Part shown: one piece after another, positions 26,343-35,695 of the stretch | Position numbering within the stretch: position 1 is the stretch's first letter | Layout of the letters: each line of letters starts with the position of its first letter | Position numbers and translations under genes: made by a program | Assembly (NCBI RefSeq): GCF_026191475.2 | Contig: NZ_JAOSLC020000003.1 | Span: 558,001 to 622,000 of the forward strand | Source of the DNA: Polaribacter ponticola | GTDB taxonomy: Bacteria; Bacteroidota; Bacteroidia; Flavobacteriales; Flavobacteriaceae | DNA: 64,000 nucleotides | Direction: 5' to 3' | The notes under the pieces: model-generated | Database searches by the model: none | Told to the model about the DNA's origin: nothing | Seen by the model: the letters and a program-made list of their open reading frames with translations, nothing else

Positions 26343-26966
26343 ATGGAAATTGTTATTGCAAATAAATCACATACAGTTTACGCAGAAATTATCTGTAAAA
26401 CCATAGAAGAAGCTTCTAAAGTAAGAGGAACTGGTATTGCTAAAAGAAAACCAGAATATGTTGCCACTAAAATGGAAAACGGTAATGCTGTAATTGCTTT
26501 AGATAACGACAAATTTGCTGGATTTTGCTATATAGAAAAATGGGGACATGGAAAATTTGTTGCCAATTCTGGTTTAATTGTGCATCCAGATTTTAGAAAT
26601 ATCGGTTTAGCAAAAAAGATTAAACAAGTTATTTTTAATCATTCTAGAACCAAGTTTCCAGATGCAAAAGTGTTTAGTATTACAACGGGTTTGGCTGTAA
26701 TGAAAATGAATAGCGACCTTGGTTACAAACCTGTAACTTTTTCTGAGTTAACCGACGATCAATCTTTTTGGAATGGTTGCCAAACCTGTAAAAATTATGA
26801 TGTTTTAACAAGGACAGAACAAAAAATGTGTTTGTGTACAGGAATGTTATACGATCCTGCTAAAAAAGAAAAAGGGAAAACTGAAACCAACAAACATGAT
26901 AAAAAAGTGTGGACAAGATTAAAAAACATCAAACAATCTATGTTCCTAAAAAAAGATAAAAAATGA
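26343..26966 (+). CDS. GNAT-family acyltransferase of the arginine operon
   Basis: A 207-residue GNAT protein with the acyl-CoA binding segment LIVHPDFRNIGLAKKI (residues 79-94). A C-terminal Cys cluster (NGCQTCKNYDVL then KMCLCTGMLYDP) is unusual and might bind metal. As first gene of the operon, overlapping argG by 4 bp, and with no argA or argJ nearby, it probably makes the acyl-glutamate that starts the route (acetyl or succinyl). This role is inferred from position. The leader and 5' region lie upstream. Confidence 0.85.
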   Translation: MEIVIANKSHTVYAEIICKTIEEASKVRGTGIAKRKPEYVATKMENGNAVIALDNDKFAGFCYIEKWGHGKFVANSGLIVHPDFRNIGLAKKIKQVIFNHSRTKFPDAKVFSITTGLAVMKMNSDLGYKPVTFSELTDDQSFWNGCQTCKNYDVLTRTEQKMCLCTGMLYDPAKKEKGKTETNKHDKKVWTRLKNIKQSMFLKKDKK

Positions 26967-28141
26967 AAAAATTAGTAATAGCTTATAGTGGTGGTTTAGA
27001 CACTTCTTTTTGTGCAGTAAGTTTATCAAAAGAATATGATGTGCATGCAGTTAGTGTAAATACAGGCGGTTTTACAACTAAGGAGATTAAACATATAGAA
27101 AGCAACGCTTATAAAATGGGCGTTACAACTTATAAAAATATTGATGCGGTTGCTACTTTTTATAACAAAGTTGTAAAATATTTAATTTTTGGTAACGTAT
27201 TAAAAAACAGTACATATCCGCTTTCGGTTAGTGCAGAAAGAATTATACAAGCCATAGAAATTATAGAATACGCTAAAAGTATAGATGCAGAATATATTGC
27301 ACACGGAAGTACTGGCGCAGGAAACGACCAAGTGCGATTTGATATGATTTTTCAAACATTGGCACCTAATATTAAAATTATTACTCCAATTAGAGATCAA
27401 AAACTAGCAAGACAAGAGGAAATAGATTACTTAAAGTCTGAAGGAATTGACATGAATTGGGAAAAATCGAAGTATTCTGTAAACAAAGGGCTTTGGGGAA
27501 CAAGTGTTGGTGGAGTTGAAACTTTAAAGTCTGAAAAGCCTTTACCTAACGAAGCGTATCCTTCTCAATTAGAAAAAGAAGGTGAAGAAAAAGTAACATT
27601 GACATTTAAAAATGGCGAATTTGTTGCTTTAAACGGACAAGAAAATAAACCAGAAGTAAATATTGAAAACCTAAATAATATTGCTTCAAAATTTGCAATT
27701 GGTAGAGATATTCATGTAGGTGATACAATTGTAGGTACAAAAGGTAGAGTTGGTTTTGAAGCTGCAGCTGCTTTAATTACTGTAAAAGCGCATCATTTAT
27801 TAGAGAAACACACCTTAACTAAATGGCAATTACAACACAAAGAATACTTGTCTAGTTTTTACGGAATGCATTTGCACGAAGGACAATATTTAGATCCTGT
27901 AATGAGAGATACCGAAGCGTTTTTACAAAGTTCTCAAAAAATGGTTTCTGGGAATGTTGTGGTTTCTTTAAAACCGTATCATTTTTCTTTAGACGGAATT
28001 ATTTCTGACCACGATTTAATGTCGAGTGCTTTTAGTACATATGGTGAAGAAAATAAAGCTTGGACCGCAGATGATGCAAAAGGGTTTATCAAGATTTTAG
28101 GAAATCAGAATAAAATTTATAGACAAGTAAATAACTCATAA
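26963..28141 (+). CDS. argG: Argininosuccinate synthase
   Basis: A 392-residue ArgG that joins citrulline and aspartate using ATP. The ATP pyrophosphatase P-loop AYSGGLDTS is at residues 6-14, followed by HGSTGAGNDQVRFD near 112-125 and the Arg/Asp binding segments WEKSKYSVNKGLWG and GRDIHVGDTIVG. Length is normal and the start overlaps the preceding acyltransferase stop. Confidence 0.97.
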   Translation: MKKLVIAYSGGLDTSFCAVSLSKEYDVHAVSVNTGGFTTKEIKHIESNAYKMGVTTYKNIDAVATFYNKVVKYLIFGNVLKNSTYPLSVSAERIIQAIEIIEYAKSIDAEYIAHGSTGAGNDQVRFDMIFQTLAPNIKIITPIRDQKLARQEEIDYLKSEGIDMNWEKSKYSVNKGLWGTSVGGVETLKSEKPLPNEAYPSQLEKEGEEKVTLTFKNGEFVALNGQENKPEVNIENLNNIASKFAIGRDIHVGDTIVGTKGRVGFEAAAALITVKAHHLLEKHTLTKWQLQHKEYLSSFYGMHLHEGQYLDPVMRDTEAFLQSSQKMVSGNVVVSLKPYHFSLDGIISDHDLMSSAFSTYGEENKAWTADDAKGFIKILGNQNKIYRQVNNS

Positions 28142-28143
28142 CT

Positions 28144-29121
28144 ATGTTACAAGTAGGAATTATAGGAGGCGCAGGTTATACAGCTGGTGAATTAATCAGG
28201 TTGTTATTAAATCACCCGGAAACAAATATCAATTTTGTATTTAGTACTTCTAATGCTGGCAACAAATTGTATAAAGTACATCAAGATTTGGTGGGTTCTA
28301 CGGAAATTAGTTTTACAAATGAAATAAATGCAGATGTAGATGTTTTATTCTTGTGTTTAGGACATGGAAATTCAACTGCTTTTTTACAAAAAAATAGCTT
28401 TTCTGACCATACAAAAATCATTGATTTAAGTAACGATTTTAGATTACTAACTGACAAGAATTTTGAAGGAAAGGACTTTGTGTATGGTTTACCAGAATTA
28501 GATAAAGAAGCCATTAAAACGGCAAAATATATTGCAAATCCTGGTTGTTTTGCAACTGCTTTGCAATTGGCAATTTTACCTTTAGCAGCAAATGGTTTGT
28601 TAAAAGATAATGTTCATATTAATGCAGTAACTGGTGCAACTGGAGCAGGAACTTCACTTTCTGCAACTACTCATTTTACGTGGAGAGATAATAATTTTTC
28701 TCATTATAAAGCATTCAACCACCAGCATTTAGGGGAAATTAATCAGACTGTAAATCAATTACAAAACGATTTTAATTCCGAAATTAATTTTATGCCAAAT
28801 CGTGGTGATTTTTCTAGAGGAATTTTTGCAACTACGTACACAAAATTTGAAGGTTCTCTTGAAGATGCCAAAAAAATATATAAAGATTATTATAAAGATG
28901 CTGCTTTTACATTTGTTTCTGATGAAAGTATCTTTTTAAAGCAAGTTGTAAACACCAACAAATGTTTGGTTCAACTAGAAAAACACGGAAATAAATTATT
29001 AATAACAAGTACAATTGACAACCTTTTAAAAGGAGCTTCTGGTGCCGCAATTCAGAATATGAATTTGATGTACGGTTTTGAAGAAACGTTAGGTTTAAAT
29101 TTAAAGGCAAATTACTTTTAA
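28144..29121 (+). CDS. argC: N-acetyl(acyl)-gamma-glutamyl-phosphate reductase
   Basis: A 325-residue NADP-dependent reductase that turns acyl-glutamyl phosphate into the semialdehyde. It has the nucleotide-binding GIIGGAGYTAGEL at 4-16, the catalytic cysteine in NPGCFAT near 130-136 and the GATGAGTSLS loop. It starts 2 bp after argG. The 3' gap before proC holds a palindromic repeat. Confidence 0.96.
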   Translation: MLQVGIIGGAGYTAGELIRLLLNHPETNINFVFSTSNAGNKLYKVHQDLVGSTEISFTNEINADVDVLFLCLGHGNSTAFLQKNSFSDHTKIIDLSNDFRLLTDKNFEGKDFVYGLPELDKEAIKTAKYIANPGCFATALQLAILPLAANGLLKDNVHINAVTGATGAGTSLSATTHFTWRDNNFSHYKAFNHQHLGEINQTVNQLQNDFNSEINFMPNRGDFSRGIFATTYTKFEGSLEDAKKIYKDYYKDAAFTFVSDESIFLKQVVNTNKCLVQLEKHGNKLLITSTIDNLLKGASGAAIQNMNLMYGFEETLGLNLKANYF

Positions 29122-29127
29122 TGCATA

Positions 29128-29193
29128 GTCATTACGAGGAACGAAGCAATCTGTTTAAAGAGATTACTTCAGTCATTCTTCCTTCGTAATGAC
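29128..29193. repeat. Palindromic intergenic repeat, argC-proC gap
   Basis: Arms GTCATTACGAgGaACGAAG and cTTCGTAATGAC bracket an inner stem ATCT/AGAT. It belongs to the same family as the repeats at 30021 and 34185 (ends GTCAT...ATGAC), common in flavobacterial intergenic spaces. Confidence 0.8.
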
Positions 29194-29208
29194 ATAAAAA
29201 TAGTTATT

Positions 29209-30009
29209 ATGAAAATAGCAATTATAGGAACAGGAAATTTAGGAAAATCTATTGCAAAGGGTTTGATTACCAACAACGCAATTACTAGTTTATACTTAAC
29301 CAAAAGAGATTTGGAGGGAATAAAAGAGTTTGATGGTTATAAAAATGTGCATTTAACTACAGATAATATTGAGGCTGTTAAACAATCTGACATTATTATT
29401 TTTGCTATTCAACCTGCTCATTTTGAAGGAATTTTAAATGATGTTAAGCCTTTTTTAACCGAAAAACATGTTTTAATTTCTACAATTACAGGGTTTTTAA
29501 TTCCTAAAATTGAAGGAATAGTTGGTAAAGACAAATTTATTATTAGAGCGATGCCAAATACAGCAATTGCTGTGGGTAAATCGATGACGTGTTTGTGTAG
29601 TAATGAACAAGGTGAAAAACGCATTAAGATTGCGGAAGCTATTTTTAATCGTTTAGGACATTCTTTGAGTATTCCTGAGAGTCAAATGCAAGCTGCAACG
29701 GTGGTTTGTGCTAGTGGAATTGCCTTTTGGATGCGCTTAATTAGAGCAACTACGCAAGCGGCAATTCAGTTAGGTTTTGACGCCAAAGAAGCACAAGAAT
29801 TAGCAATGTTTACAAGTGAAGGAGCTGCTAATTTGTTGATAACAAACGGAAATCACCCAGAAGAAGAAATTGATAGAGTTACTACGCCACAAGGTTGTAC
29901 AATTGAAGGTTTAAATGAAATGGAACACAAAGGATTGAGTTCTTCTTTAATTCAAGGAATGGTTGCTTCATTTCATAAAATTAATAACATCAAAAAAGAA
30001 CAGATTTAA
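29209..30009 (+). CDS. proC: Pyrroline-5-carboxylate reductase
   Basis: A 266-residue ProC with Rossmann start IAIIGTGNLGKSIAKG, the middle segment FIIRAMPNTAIAVGKSMT and the C-terminal VTTPQGCTIEGLNEME. It makes proline from pyrroline-5-carboxylate. Its location inside an arginine operon links proline and ornithine metabolism. A palindromic repeat lies on each side. Confidence 0.95.
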   Translation: MKIAIIGTGNLGKSIAKGLITNNAITSLYLTKRDLEGIKEFDGYKNVHLTTDNIEAVKQSDIIIFAIQPAHFEGILNDVKPFLTEKHVLISTITGFLIPKIEGIVGKDKFIIRAMPNTAIAVGKSMTCLCSNEQGEKRIKIAEAIFNRLGHSLSIPESQMQAATVVCASGIAFWMRLIRATTQAAIQLGFDAKEAQELAMFTSEGAANLLITNGNHPEEEIDRVTTPQGCTIEGLNEMEHKGLSSSLIQGMVASFHKINNIKKEQI

Positions 30010-30020
30010 AGTTGAAATCT

Positions 30021-30087
30021 GTCATTTAGAGCATAGCGGAGATTCTTAAAATTGTAGATTCTTCGGTTATTCTTCCCTCTGAATGAC
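30021..30087. repeat. Palindromic intergenic repeat, proC-argD gap
   Basis: GTCATTtAGAG at the left pairs with CTCTGAATGAC at the right. It contains an ATG at 30083 that opens a longer argD frame but is not the real start. Confidence 0.75.
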
Positions 30088-30106
30088 AAACAAAAAAAGA
30101 ACAAAT

Positions 30107-31249
30107 ATGAGTTTATTTAATGTATATCCACTTTTCGATATCACTCCTGTAAAAGCAGAAGATGTGTATGTTTTTGATGAAAATAATACCAAATATTTAG
30201 ATTTATATGGCGGACATGCTGTAATTTCTATTGGGCATTCACATCCTAAATATGTAAAACACATTAGTGAGCAAGTTAGTAAATTAGGTTTTTATAGTAA
30301 TTCTATTCAGAATCCGCTACAGGTTGATTTAGCAACTAAACTTGGCAAATTATCTGGCTGTAAAGAATATCAATTATTTTTATGTAATTCTGGTGCAGAA
30401 GCCAATGAAAATGGGTTAAAACTAGCTTCTTTTCATAACGGAAAGAAAAAGGTGATTGCTTTTAAAAACGGTTTTCATGGTAGAACTTCTGCTGCTGTTG
30501 CTGCAACAGATAATGCTAAAATTGTTGCGCCAATTAACGCACAACAAGAGGTAGAAATTTTAGAATTAGGAGATTTAGTTGCTCTTGAAAAATCTTTAGC
30601 TAAAAACGATGTTTGCGCTGTAATTATAGAGTTTATACAAGGTGTTGGTGGTTTAGATGAAAGTACCGCAGAATTTTACGAAGCAATAAACACGCTTTGT
30701 AAAAAGTACAATACGTGTTTTATTGCCGATGAAGTGCAGTCTGGTTTTGGAAGAACTGGCGATTTCTTTGCCTTTCAAAAATACAATGTTACTCCAGATA
30801 TTATCTCTATTGCCAAAGGAATGGGAAATGGTTTCCCAGTTGGCGGAATTTTAATTCATCCAGATATTAAAGCTTCTTTTGGTTTATTAGGAACCACTTT
30901 TGGCGGAAATCATTTAGCTTGTGTAGCTTCTTCAACCGTTTTAGAAGTTATTGAGGAAGAAAAATTAATGCAAAATGCAACAAAAATTTCTGCTTATTTT
31001 ATTGAAAAAGCGAAAGAAATTTCAGAGATAAAAAACATAAAAGGACGTGGTTTAATGTTAGGATTGGAATTTGATTTTCCTATTGCAGAGCTTCGTAAAA
31101 AATTGATTTTCAATCAAAAAATATTTACAGGAAGTGCAAAAAATCCTAATTTATTAAGAATTCTTCCGCCTTTAACCCTCAAAAAAGAACATGTTGATAC
31201 CTTTTTTGATGCTTTAGAAAAAGAGTTAGCAGTAGGCAGTTTTCAGTAG
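30107..31249 (+). CDS. argD: Acyl-ornithine aminotransferase
   Basis: A PLP-dependent class III aminotransferase of 380 residues from ATG 30107 (MSLFNVYPLFD); the upstream ATG at 30083 lies inside a palindromic repeat. It has LYGGHAVISIGHSHP, LFLCNSGAEANENGLKLA and FIADEVQSGFGRTG, with the PLP lysine in SIAKGMGNGFPVGG. It transfers the amino group from glutamate to acyl-glutamate semialdehyde. The gene end GSFQ-stop is part of a short direct repeat (AGTTTTCAGTAGC) continuing past the stop. Confidence 0.95.
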   Translation: MSLFNVYPLFDITPVKAEDVYVFDENNTKYLDLYGGHAVISIGHSHPKYVKHISEQVSKLGFYSNSIQNPLQVDLATKLGKLSGCKEYQLFLCNSGAEANENGLKLASFHNGKKKVIAFKNGFHGRTSAAVAATDNAKIVAPINAQQEVEILELGDLVALEKSLAKNDVCAVIIEFIQGVGGLDESTAEFYEAINTLCKKYNTCFIADEVQSGFGRTGDFFAFQKYNVTPDIISIAKGMGNGFPVGGILIHPDIKASFGLLGTTFGGNHLACVASSTVLEVIEEEKLMQNATKISAYFIEKAKEISEIKNIKGRGLMLGLEFDFPIAELRKKLIFNQKIFTGSAKNPNLLRILPPLTLKKEHVDTFFDALEKELAVGSFQ

Positions 31250-31315
31250 CAGTTTTCAGTAAATAATACACATGTACAACAGCATAGAGTTTTAACCCTG
31301 TGTAAAAATAAAATT

Positions 31316-32254
31316 ATGAAACATTACACCTCAATTAATGATATTGACGATATCAATTCTTGGATTGAAGAAGCCAAAAAACTAAAAGCAACTCCTTTAA
31401 AAAATATTGATTTAGGACAATATAAAACCTTGGGATTATTATTTTTTAATTCAAGCTTACGCACGCGTTTAAGTACTCAAAAAGCTGCTTTAAATTTAGG
31501 AATGAATCCGATTGTGATGAATGTTTCTGGTGATGCTTGGGGAATTGAATTTGAAGATGGAACTGTAATGAACGGAACTACAGCAGAACATATTAAAGAA
31601 GCTGCAGCAGTGGTTTCTCAATATTGTGATGTTATTGCTGTAAGAGCTTTCCCTGGTTTAACAGACAAAGAGAAAGACGAATCTGAACATGTAATTAAAT
31701 CTTTTGTAAAATATGCCTCTGTACCAATTGTAAGTATGGAAAGTGCAACAGAACACCCTTTGCAAGGTTTTACAGATGCACTTACAATTGCAGAAAATGC
31801 CACAAAAAAGAGACCAAAAGTAGTTTTAAGTTGGGCGCCACATATTAAAGCTTTACCGCATGCAGTTGCAAATAGTTTTACACAAGCAATGCAAAAAATG
31901 GATGTTGAGTTTGTTATTGCAAATCCGGAAGGTTATAATTTAAGTAAAGAAATTACAAAAGATACAAAAATTTATCACAATCAAAAGGAAGCTTTTAAAG
32001 ATGCCGATTTTGTGTACACCAAAAACTGGAGTTCTTATGATGAGTATGGACAAGTTTTAAAAACTGATTCCGATTGGTTAATTACAAAAGAAAAAATTGG
32101 TGAAGCAAAGTTTATGCATTGTTTACCAGTTAGAAGAAATGTGGTGGTAGAAGATGCTGTTTTAGATTCTGATGCTTCTTTGGTAATTGAACAAGCAAAT
32201 AACAGAACTTTTGCAGCGCAATTGGTTTTGAAAAAAATATTAGAAGACTTGTAA
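31316..32254 (+). CDS. argF': Acyl-ornithine carbamoyltransferase (ArgF' type)
   Basis: A 312-residue transcarbamylase. The carbamoyl-phosphate loop SSLRTRLSTQ replaces the usual SxRTR pattern, and HPLQGFTDALTI and FMHCLPVRRN are conserved. This is the Bacteroidota/Xanthomonas type that acts on N-acyl-ornithine rather than free ornithine. At the position that separates acetyl- from succinyl-specific enzymes (Glu versus Pro), I read Ala in MNGTTAEHI, so the acyl group cannot be called from sequence alone. Confidence 0.92.
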   Translation: MKHYTSINDIDDINSWIEEAKKLKATPLKNIDLGQYKTLGLLFFNSSLRTRLSTQKAALNLGMNPIVMNVSGDAWGIEFEDGTVMNGTTAEHIKEAAAVVSQYCDVIAVRAFPGLTDKEKDESEHVIKSFVKYASVPIVSMESATEHPLQGFTDALTIAENATKKRPKVVLSWAPHIKALPHAVANSFTQAMQKMDVEFVIANPEGYNLSKEITKDTKIYHNQKEAFKDADFVYTKNWSSYDEYGQVLKTDSDWLITKEKIGEAKFMHCLPVRRNVVVEDAVLDSDASLVIEQANNRTFAAQLVLKKILEDL

Positions 32255-32267
32255 AGTTTTCGTAATT

Positions 32268-32321
32268 CTGAACTTGATTCAGAATCTAACAATAAACAAA
32301 AAGATACTGAAACAAGTTCAG
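32268..32321. repeat. Inverted repeat in the argF'-argB gap
   Basis: CTGAACTTGATTCAG and its near reverse complement CTGAAACAAGTTCAG form a long imperfect stem, of different sequence from the GTCATT family. Confidence 0.75.
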
Positions 32322-32326
32322 CACTT

Positions 32327-33103
32327 ATGGAGAAACTATCAATCATAAAAATTGGCGGAAATATTATCGAAGATGAAACTTCTTTAAATGCTTTCTTAAA
32401 ATTATTTTCTAACCTAGAAGGAAATAAAATTCTCGTTCATGGAGGTGGAAAACGTGCTACTCATATTTCGTCTAAATTAGGTATTGAATCTAAAATGGTA
32501 AATGGTAGACGTATTACTGATGCAGAAACTTTAGAGGTTATTACCATGGTTTATGGAGGTTTAGTCAACAAAAATGTAGTTGCTAAATTACAAGCTTTAA
32601 ACATTGATGCAATTGGTTTAACAGGAGCAGATATTAATAGTATTCAATCAGAAAAAAGACCTGTAAAAGAAGTCGATTTTGGTTTTGTTGGTGATGTTAA
32701 AAAAGTTGCATCTAATTCAATAGAAAAACTAATTAAAGCCGATTTCACACCTGTTTTTTGTGCAATTACGCATGATGGAAACGGACAATTATTAAACACA
32801 AACGCCGATACTATTGCAAGTACAATTGGTGTTGGAATGAGTAAAATCTACGACACTTCAATATACTATTGTTTTGAATTGAATGGTGTTTTAAAGGATT
32901 TTAATGATAAAAATTCGGTTATAAAAACTATAAATGCTGACACCTACAAAGAATTATTAACTACTGAAATTATTACTGACGGAATGATTCCGAAAATAGA
33001 TAATTGCTTTGATGCTTTAAATAATGGAGTATCAAAAGTACACATTGGAAATACCGCCATGTTAACTAAAGAAAACGACAATTTTACAACTATTACATTA
33101 TAA
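32327..33103 (+). CDS. argB: Acyl-glutamate kinase
   Basis: A 258-residue amino-acid kinase with IIKIGGNIIED at 6-16, the LVHGGGKRAT loop, and NTNADTIAS near the C-terminal ATP site. It phosphorylates the acyl-glutamate made by the first gene. It ends 1 bp before argE. Confidence 0.95.
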   Translation: MEKLSIIKIGGNIIEDETSLNAFLKLFSNLEGNKILVHGGGKRATHISSKLGIESKMVNGRRITDAETLEVITMVYGGLVNKNVVAKLQALNIDAIGLTGADINSIQSEKRPVKEVDFGFVGDVKKVASNSIEKLIKADFTPVFCAITHDGNGQLLNTNADTIASTIGVGMSKIYDTSIYYCFELNGVLKDFNDKNSVIKTINADTYKELLTTEIITDGMIPKIDNCFDALNNGVSKVHIGNTAMLTKENDNFTTITL

Positions 33104-33104
33104 A

Positions 33105-34172
33105 ATGAATATCGAAAAATTAACAGAAAACGCAATTTCACTTTTAAAGAATTTGATTGAAACACAATCATTTTCTTCCGAAGAAGAAAATACAGCCAAA
33201 CTTATTGAAGCTTGGTTTCTAGAGAACGAAATTCCGTTTAAAAGAACTAAAAATAACGTTTGGGCAACCAACAAACATTTTGATAAAAGTAAACCAACAT
33301 TATTATTAAACTCTCACCACGATACTGTTAAACCAAATTCTGCTTATACAAACGATCCTTTAAAAGCGATTGTTGAAGACGGTAAATTGTATGGTTTAGG
33401 TTCAAATGATGCTGGTGGTTGTTTGGTTTCTTTAATTGCAACTTTCACCAACTTTTATGCGCAAGAAAACCTAAAGTATAATTTAGTAATTGTGGCTTCT
33501 GCAGAAGAAGAAAGTAGTGGTCCAGACGGATTAAACAGTATGCTTTCTATAATTCCACACATAGATGTTGCCATTGTTGGAGAACCTACTTTAATGAACT
33601 TAGCAGTTGCAGAAAAAGGTTTGGTAGTTTTTGATGCAGTTGTAGAAGGAACTCCAAGTCATGCTGCACATCCAAATAACAACAATTCAATCTATAATAC
33701 TATTGAAGTTTTACAATGGTTTAAAGATTTTAAGTTTGAGAAAACTTCAGAAGCTTTAGGTGATGTAAAAATGACAGTAACTCAAATTAACGCTGGTAAA
33801 CAGCATAATGTTGTTCCAGCACATGTAGATTTGGTTGTGGATGTTCGAGTAAATGATGCATATTCTAATCAAGAAATTGCAGACTTGTTACAAGAAAAAT
33901 CACCTTGCACCAAAATAACACCTAGAAGTTTACGATTAAATTCGTCTTCTATTTCAACCAATCACGATTTAGTAAAAGCAGGAATTGAAATGGGAAGAGA
34001 AACATACGGTTCTCCAACCTTATCAGATCAATCTGTGTTAACTTGTCAATCTTTAAAATTAGGTCCTGGAGACAGTACACGTTCACATTCTGCAAATGAA
34101 TTTATTTATTTAGCTGAAATTGAAGAAGGAATTAAAATATACGTTGAATTGTTAAATCGTGTAATTGTATAA
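33105..34172 (+). CDS. argE: M20-family acyl-ornithine/acyl-citrulline deacylase
   Basis: A 355-residue M20 metallopeptidase-fold protein. Zinc ligands appear in LLLNSHHDTV, GLGSNDAGGCL and the catalytic pair SAEEESSGPDG; the dimerisation part follows. It would remove the acyl group from acyl-citrulline, giving the substrate of ArgG, as known for pathways with an acyl-ornithine carbamoyltransferase. Position in the operon supports this over DapE. Confidence 0.9.
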   Translation: MNIEKLTENAISLLKNLIETQSFSSEEENTAKLIEAWFLENEIPFKRTKNNVWATNKHFDKSKPTLLLNSHHDTVKPNSAYTNDPLKAIVEDGKLYGLGSNDAGGCLVSLIATFTNFYAQENLKYNLVIVASAEEESSGPDGLNSMLSIIPHIDVAIVGEPTLMNLAVAEKGLVVFDAVVEGTPSHAAHPNNNNSIYNTIEVLQWFKDFKFEKTSEALGDVKMTVTQINAGKQHNVVPAHVDLVVDVRVNDAYSNQEIADLLQEKSPCTKITPRSLRLNSSSISTNHDLVKAGIEMGRETYGSPTLSDQSVLTCQSLKLGPGDSTRSHSANEFIYLAEIEEGIKIYVELLNRVIV

Positions 34173-34184
34173 AATTAAATAATC

Positions 34185-34254
34185 GTCATAACGAGGAAGT
34201 ATGACGAAGTTATCTCTTCATGAATTACGAGATTGCTTCATACCTCGCAATGAC
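34185..34254. repeat. Palindromic intergenic repeat, argE-argH gap
   Basis: GTCATaaCGAGG at the left faces cCTCGcaATGAC at the right, with inner arms GAAG/CTTC and ATCTC/GAGAT. Same family as 29128-29193. Confidence 0.8.
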
Positions 34255-34271
34255 ATCAAAAAACAGAAATT

Positions 34272-35549
34272 ATGAAGTTGTGGGATAAAGGATTTTCAAT
34301 AGACAAACAAATAGAAAACTTTACAGTTGGTAATGATAGAGAAATTGATATTCACATTGCAAAATATGATGTTCAAGCTTCTTTAGCGCACGCAATAATG
34401 CTAGAATCTATTGGTATTATTACTGATGATGAATTAAAAGATTTAAAAAGAGGTTTGCAAGAATTAGCTTTTGACATTGAGAACGGAACTTTTGTAATTG
34501 AAGCTTCTTTTGAGGATGTACATTCTAAAATTGAATGGGAGTTAACAAATAAATTAGGTGAAGTTGGAAAGAAAATTCACACTGCTCGTTCTAGAAACGA
34601 TCAAGTTTTAGTGGCTTTACAATTGTATTACAAAGACAACTTAAAGTTGATTAATTCAAAAACAAAAGTTCTTTTTGAAACTTTACTTAATCTTGCTGAA
34701 ACACATAAAGAAAGTTTATTACCTGGTTACACGCATTTACAAGTTGCAATGCCATCTTCTTTTGGATTATGGTTTTCTGCATACGCAGAATTATTAATTG
34801 ATGACGTATATATGTTGAATGCTGTTTCTAGAGTTGTAGACCAAAATCCTTTAGGTTCTGCTGCTGGTTATGGTTCTTCTTTTCCAATTGATAGAGAATT
34901 AACCACCAAAGAATTAAATTTTGCAACATTAAAATACAATGTGGTTGCTGCACAATTAAGTAGAGGAAAAAGTGAACGTTCAATCGCCTCAGCTTTAGGC
35001 GGATTGTGTAATACCATGTCTCGTTTTGCAATGGATGTTTGTTTGTATATGAGTCAGAATTTTAATTTTATTTCTTTTCCAGATGAATTAACTACAGGAA
35101 GTAGTATTATGCCACACAAGAAAAACCCTGATGTTTTTGAATTAATTCGCGGAAAATGTAATAAAATACAAGCATTACATACAGAAATGGTGCTAATTAC
35201 CAATAATTTACCAACGGGTTATCACAGAGATTTTCAATTGTTAAAAGAAAACATTATAGCTGCTTTTGAAGATGTAAAAGATATTTTAGACATCTTTAAT
35301 TATTCAATTCAGCAAGTAATTGTAAAAGATATTGATTTGAATGATAAAAAATATCAATATTTATTTACAGTAGATAGCATCAATAATTTAGTAGTTGAAG
35401 GAATGAGTTTTAGAGAAGCCTATCAACAAATTGGCGGACAAGTTCAAGCAGGAACTTACAAACCAGATTTAGGGAAACAACACTCTCATGTTGGTAGTAT
35501 TCATAATTTGAGTTTGAATAAAATTCGTGAGAAATATCCGAAAAAGTAA
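34272..35549 (+). CDS. argH: Argininosuccinate lyase
   Basis: A 425-residue member of the fumarase/ASL superfamily. HTARSRNDQV near 101 and the signature GSSIMPHKKNPD near 277 are intact. It cleaves argininosuccinate to arginine and fumarate and is the last gene of the operon. No clear terminator hairpin was seen in the 146 bp that follow. Confidence 0.96.
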   Translation: MKLWDKGFSIDKQIENFTVGNDREIDIHIAKYDVQASLAHAIMLESIGIITDDELKDLKRGLQELAFDIENGTFVIEASFEDVHSKIEWELTNKLGEVGKKIHTARSRNDQVLVALQLYYKDNLKLINSKTKVLFETLLNLAETHKESLLPGYTHLQVAMPSSFGLWFSAYAELLIDDVYMLNAVSRVVDQNPLGSAAGYGSSFPIDRELTTKELNFATLKYNVVAAQLSRGKSERSIASALGGLCNTMSRFAMDVCLYMSQNFNFISFPDELTTGSSIMPHKKNPDVFELIRGKCNKIQALHTEMVLITNNLPTGYHRDFQLLKENIIAAFEDVKDILDIFNYSIQQVIVKDIDLNDKKYQYLFTVDSINNLVVEGMSFREAYQQIGGQVQAGTYKPDLGKQHSHVGSIHNLSLNKIREKYPKK

Positions 35550-35695
35550 TAATTAAAACTTAAATTTATTAAATCATTATTTTTATAAGCTTAAAATATG
35601 TTATTAACAGTTTTTTTGTGAAATTTTATCAATTCTATCTTTTTTGTTTTTTATCTTTGAAAAGTAAAAGAATTAGAGTATTTAGATTAAACATT

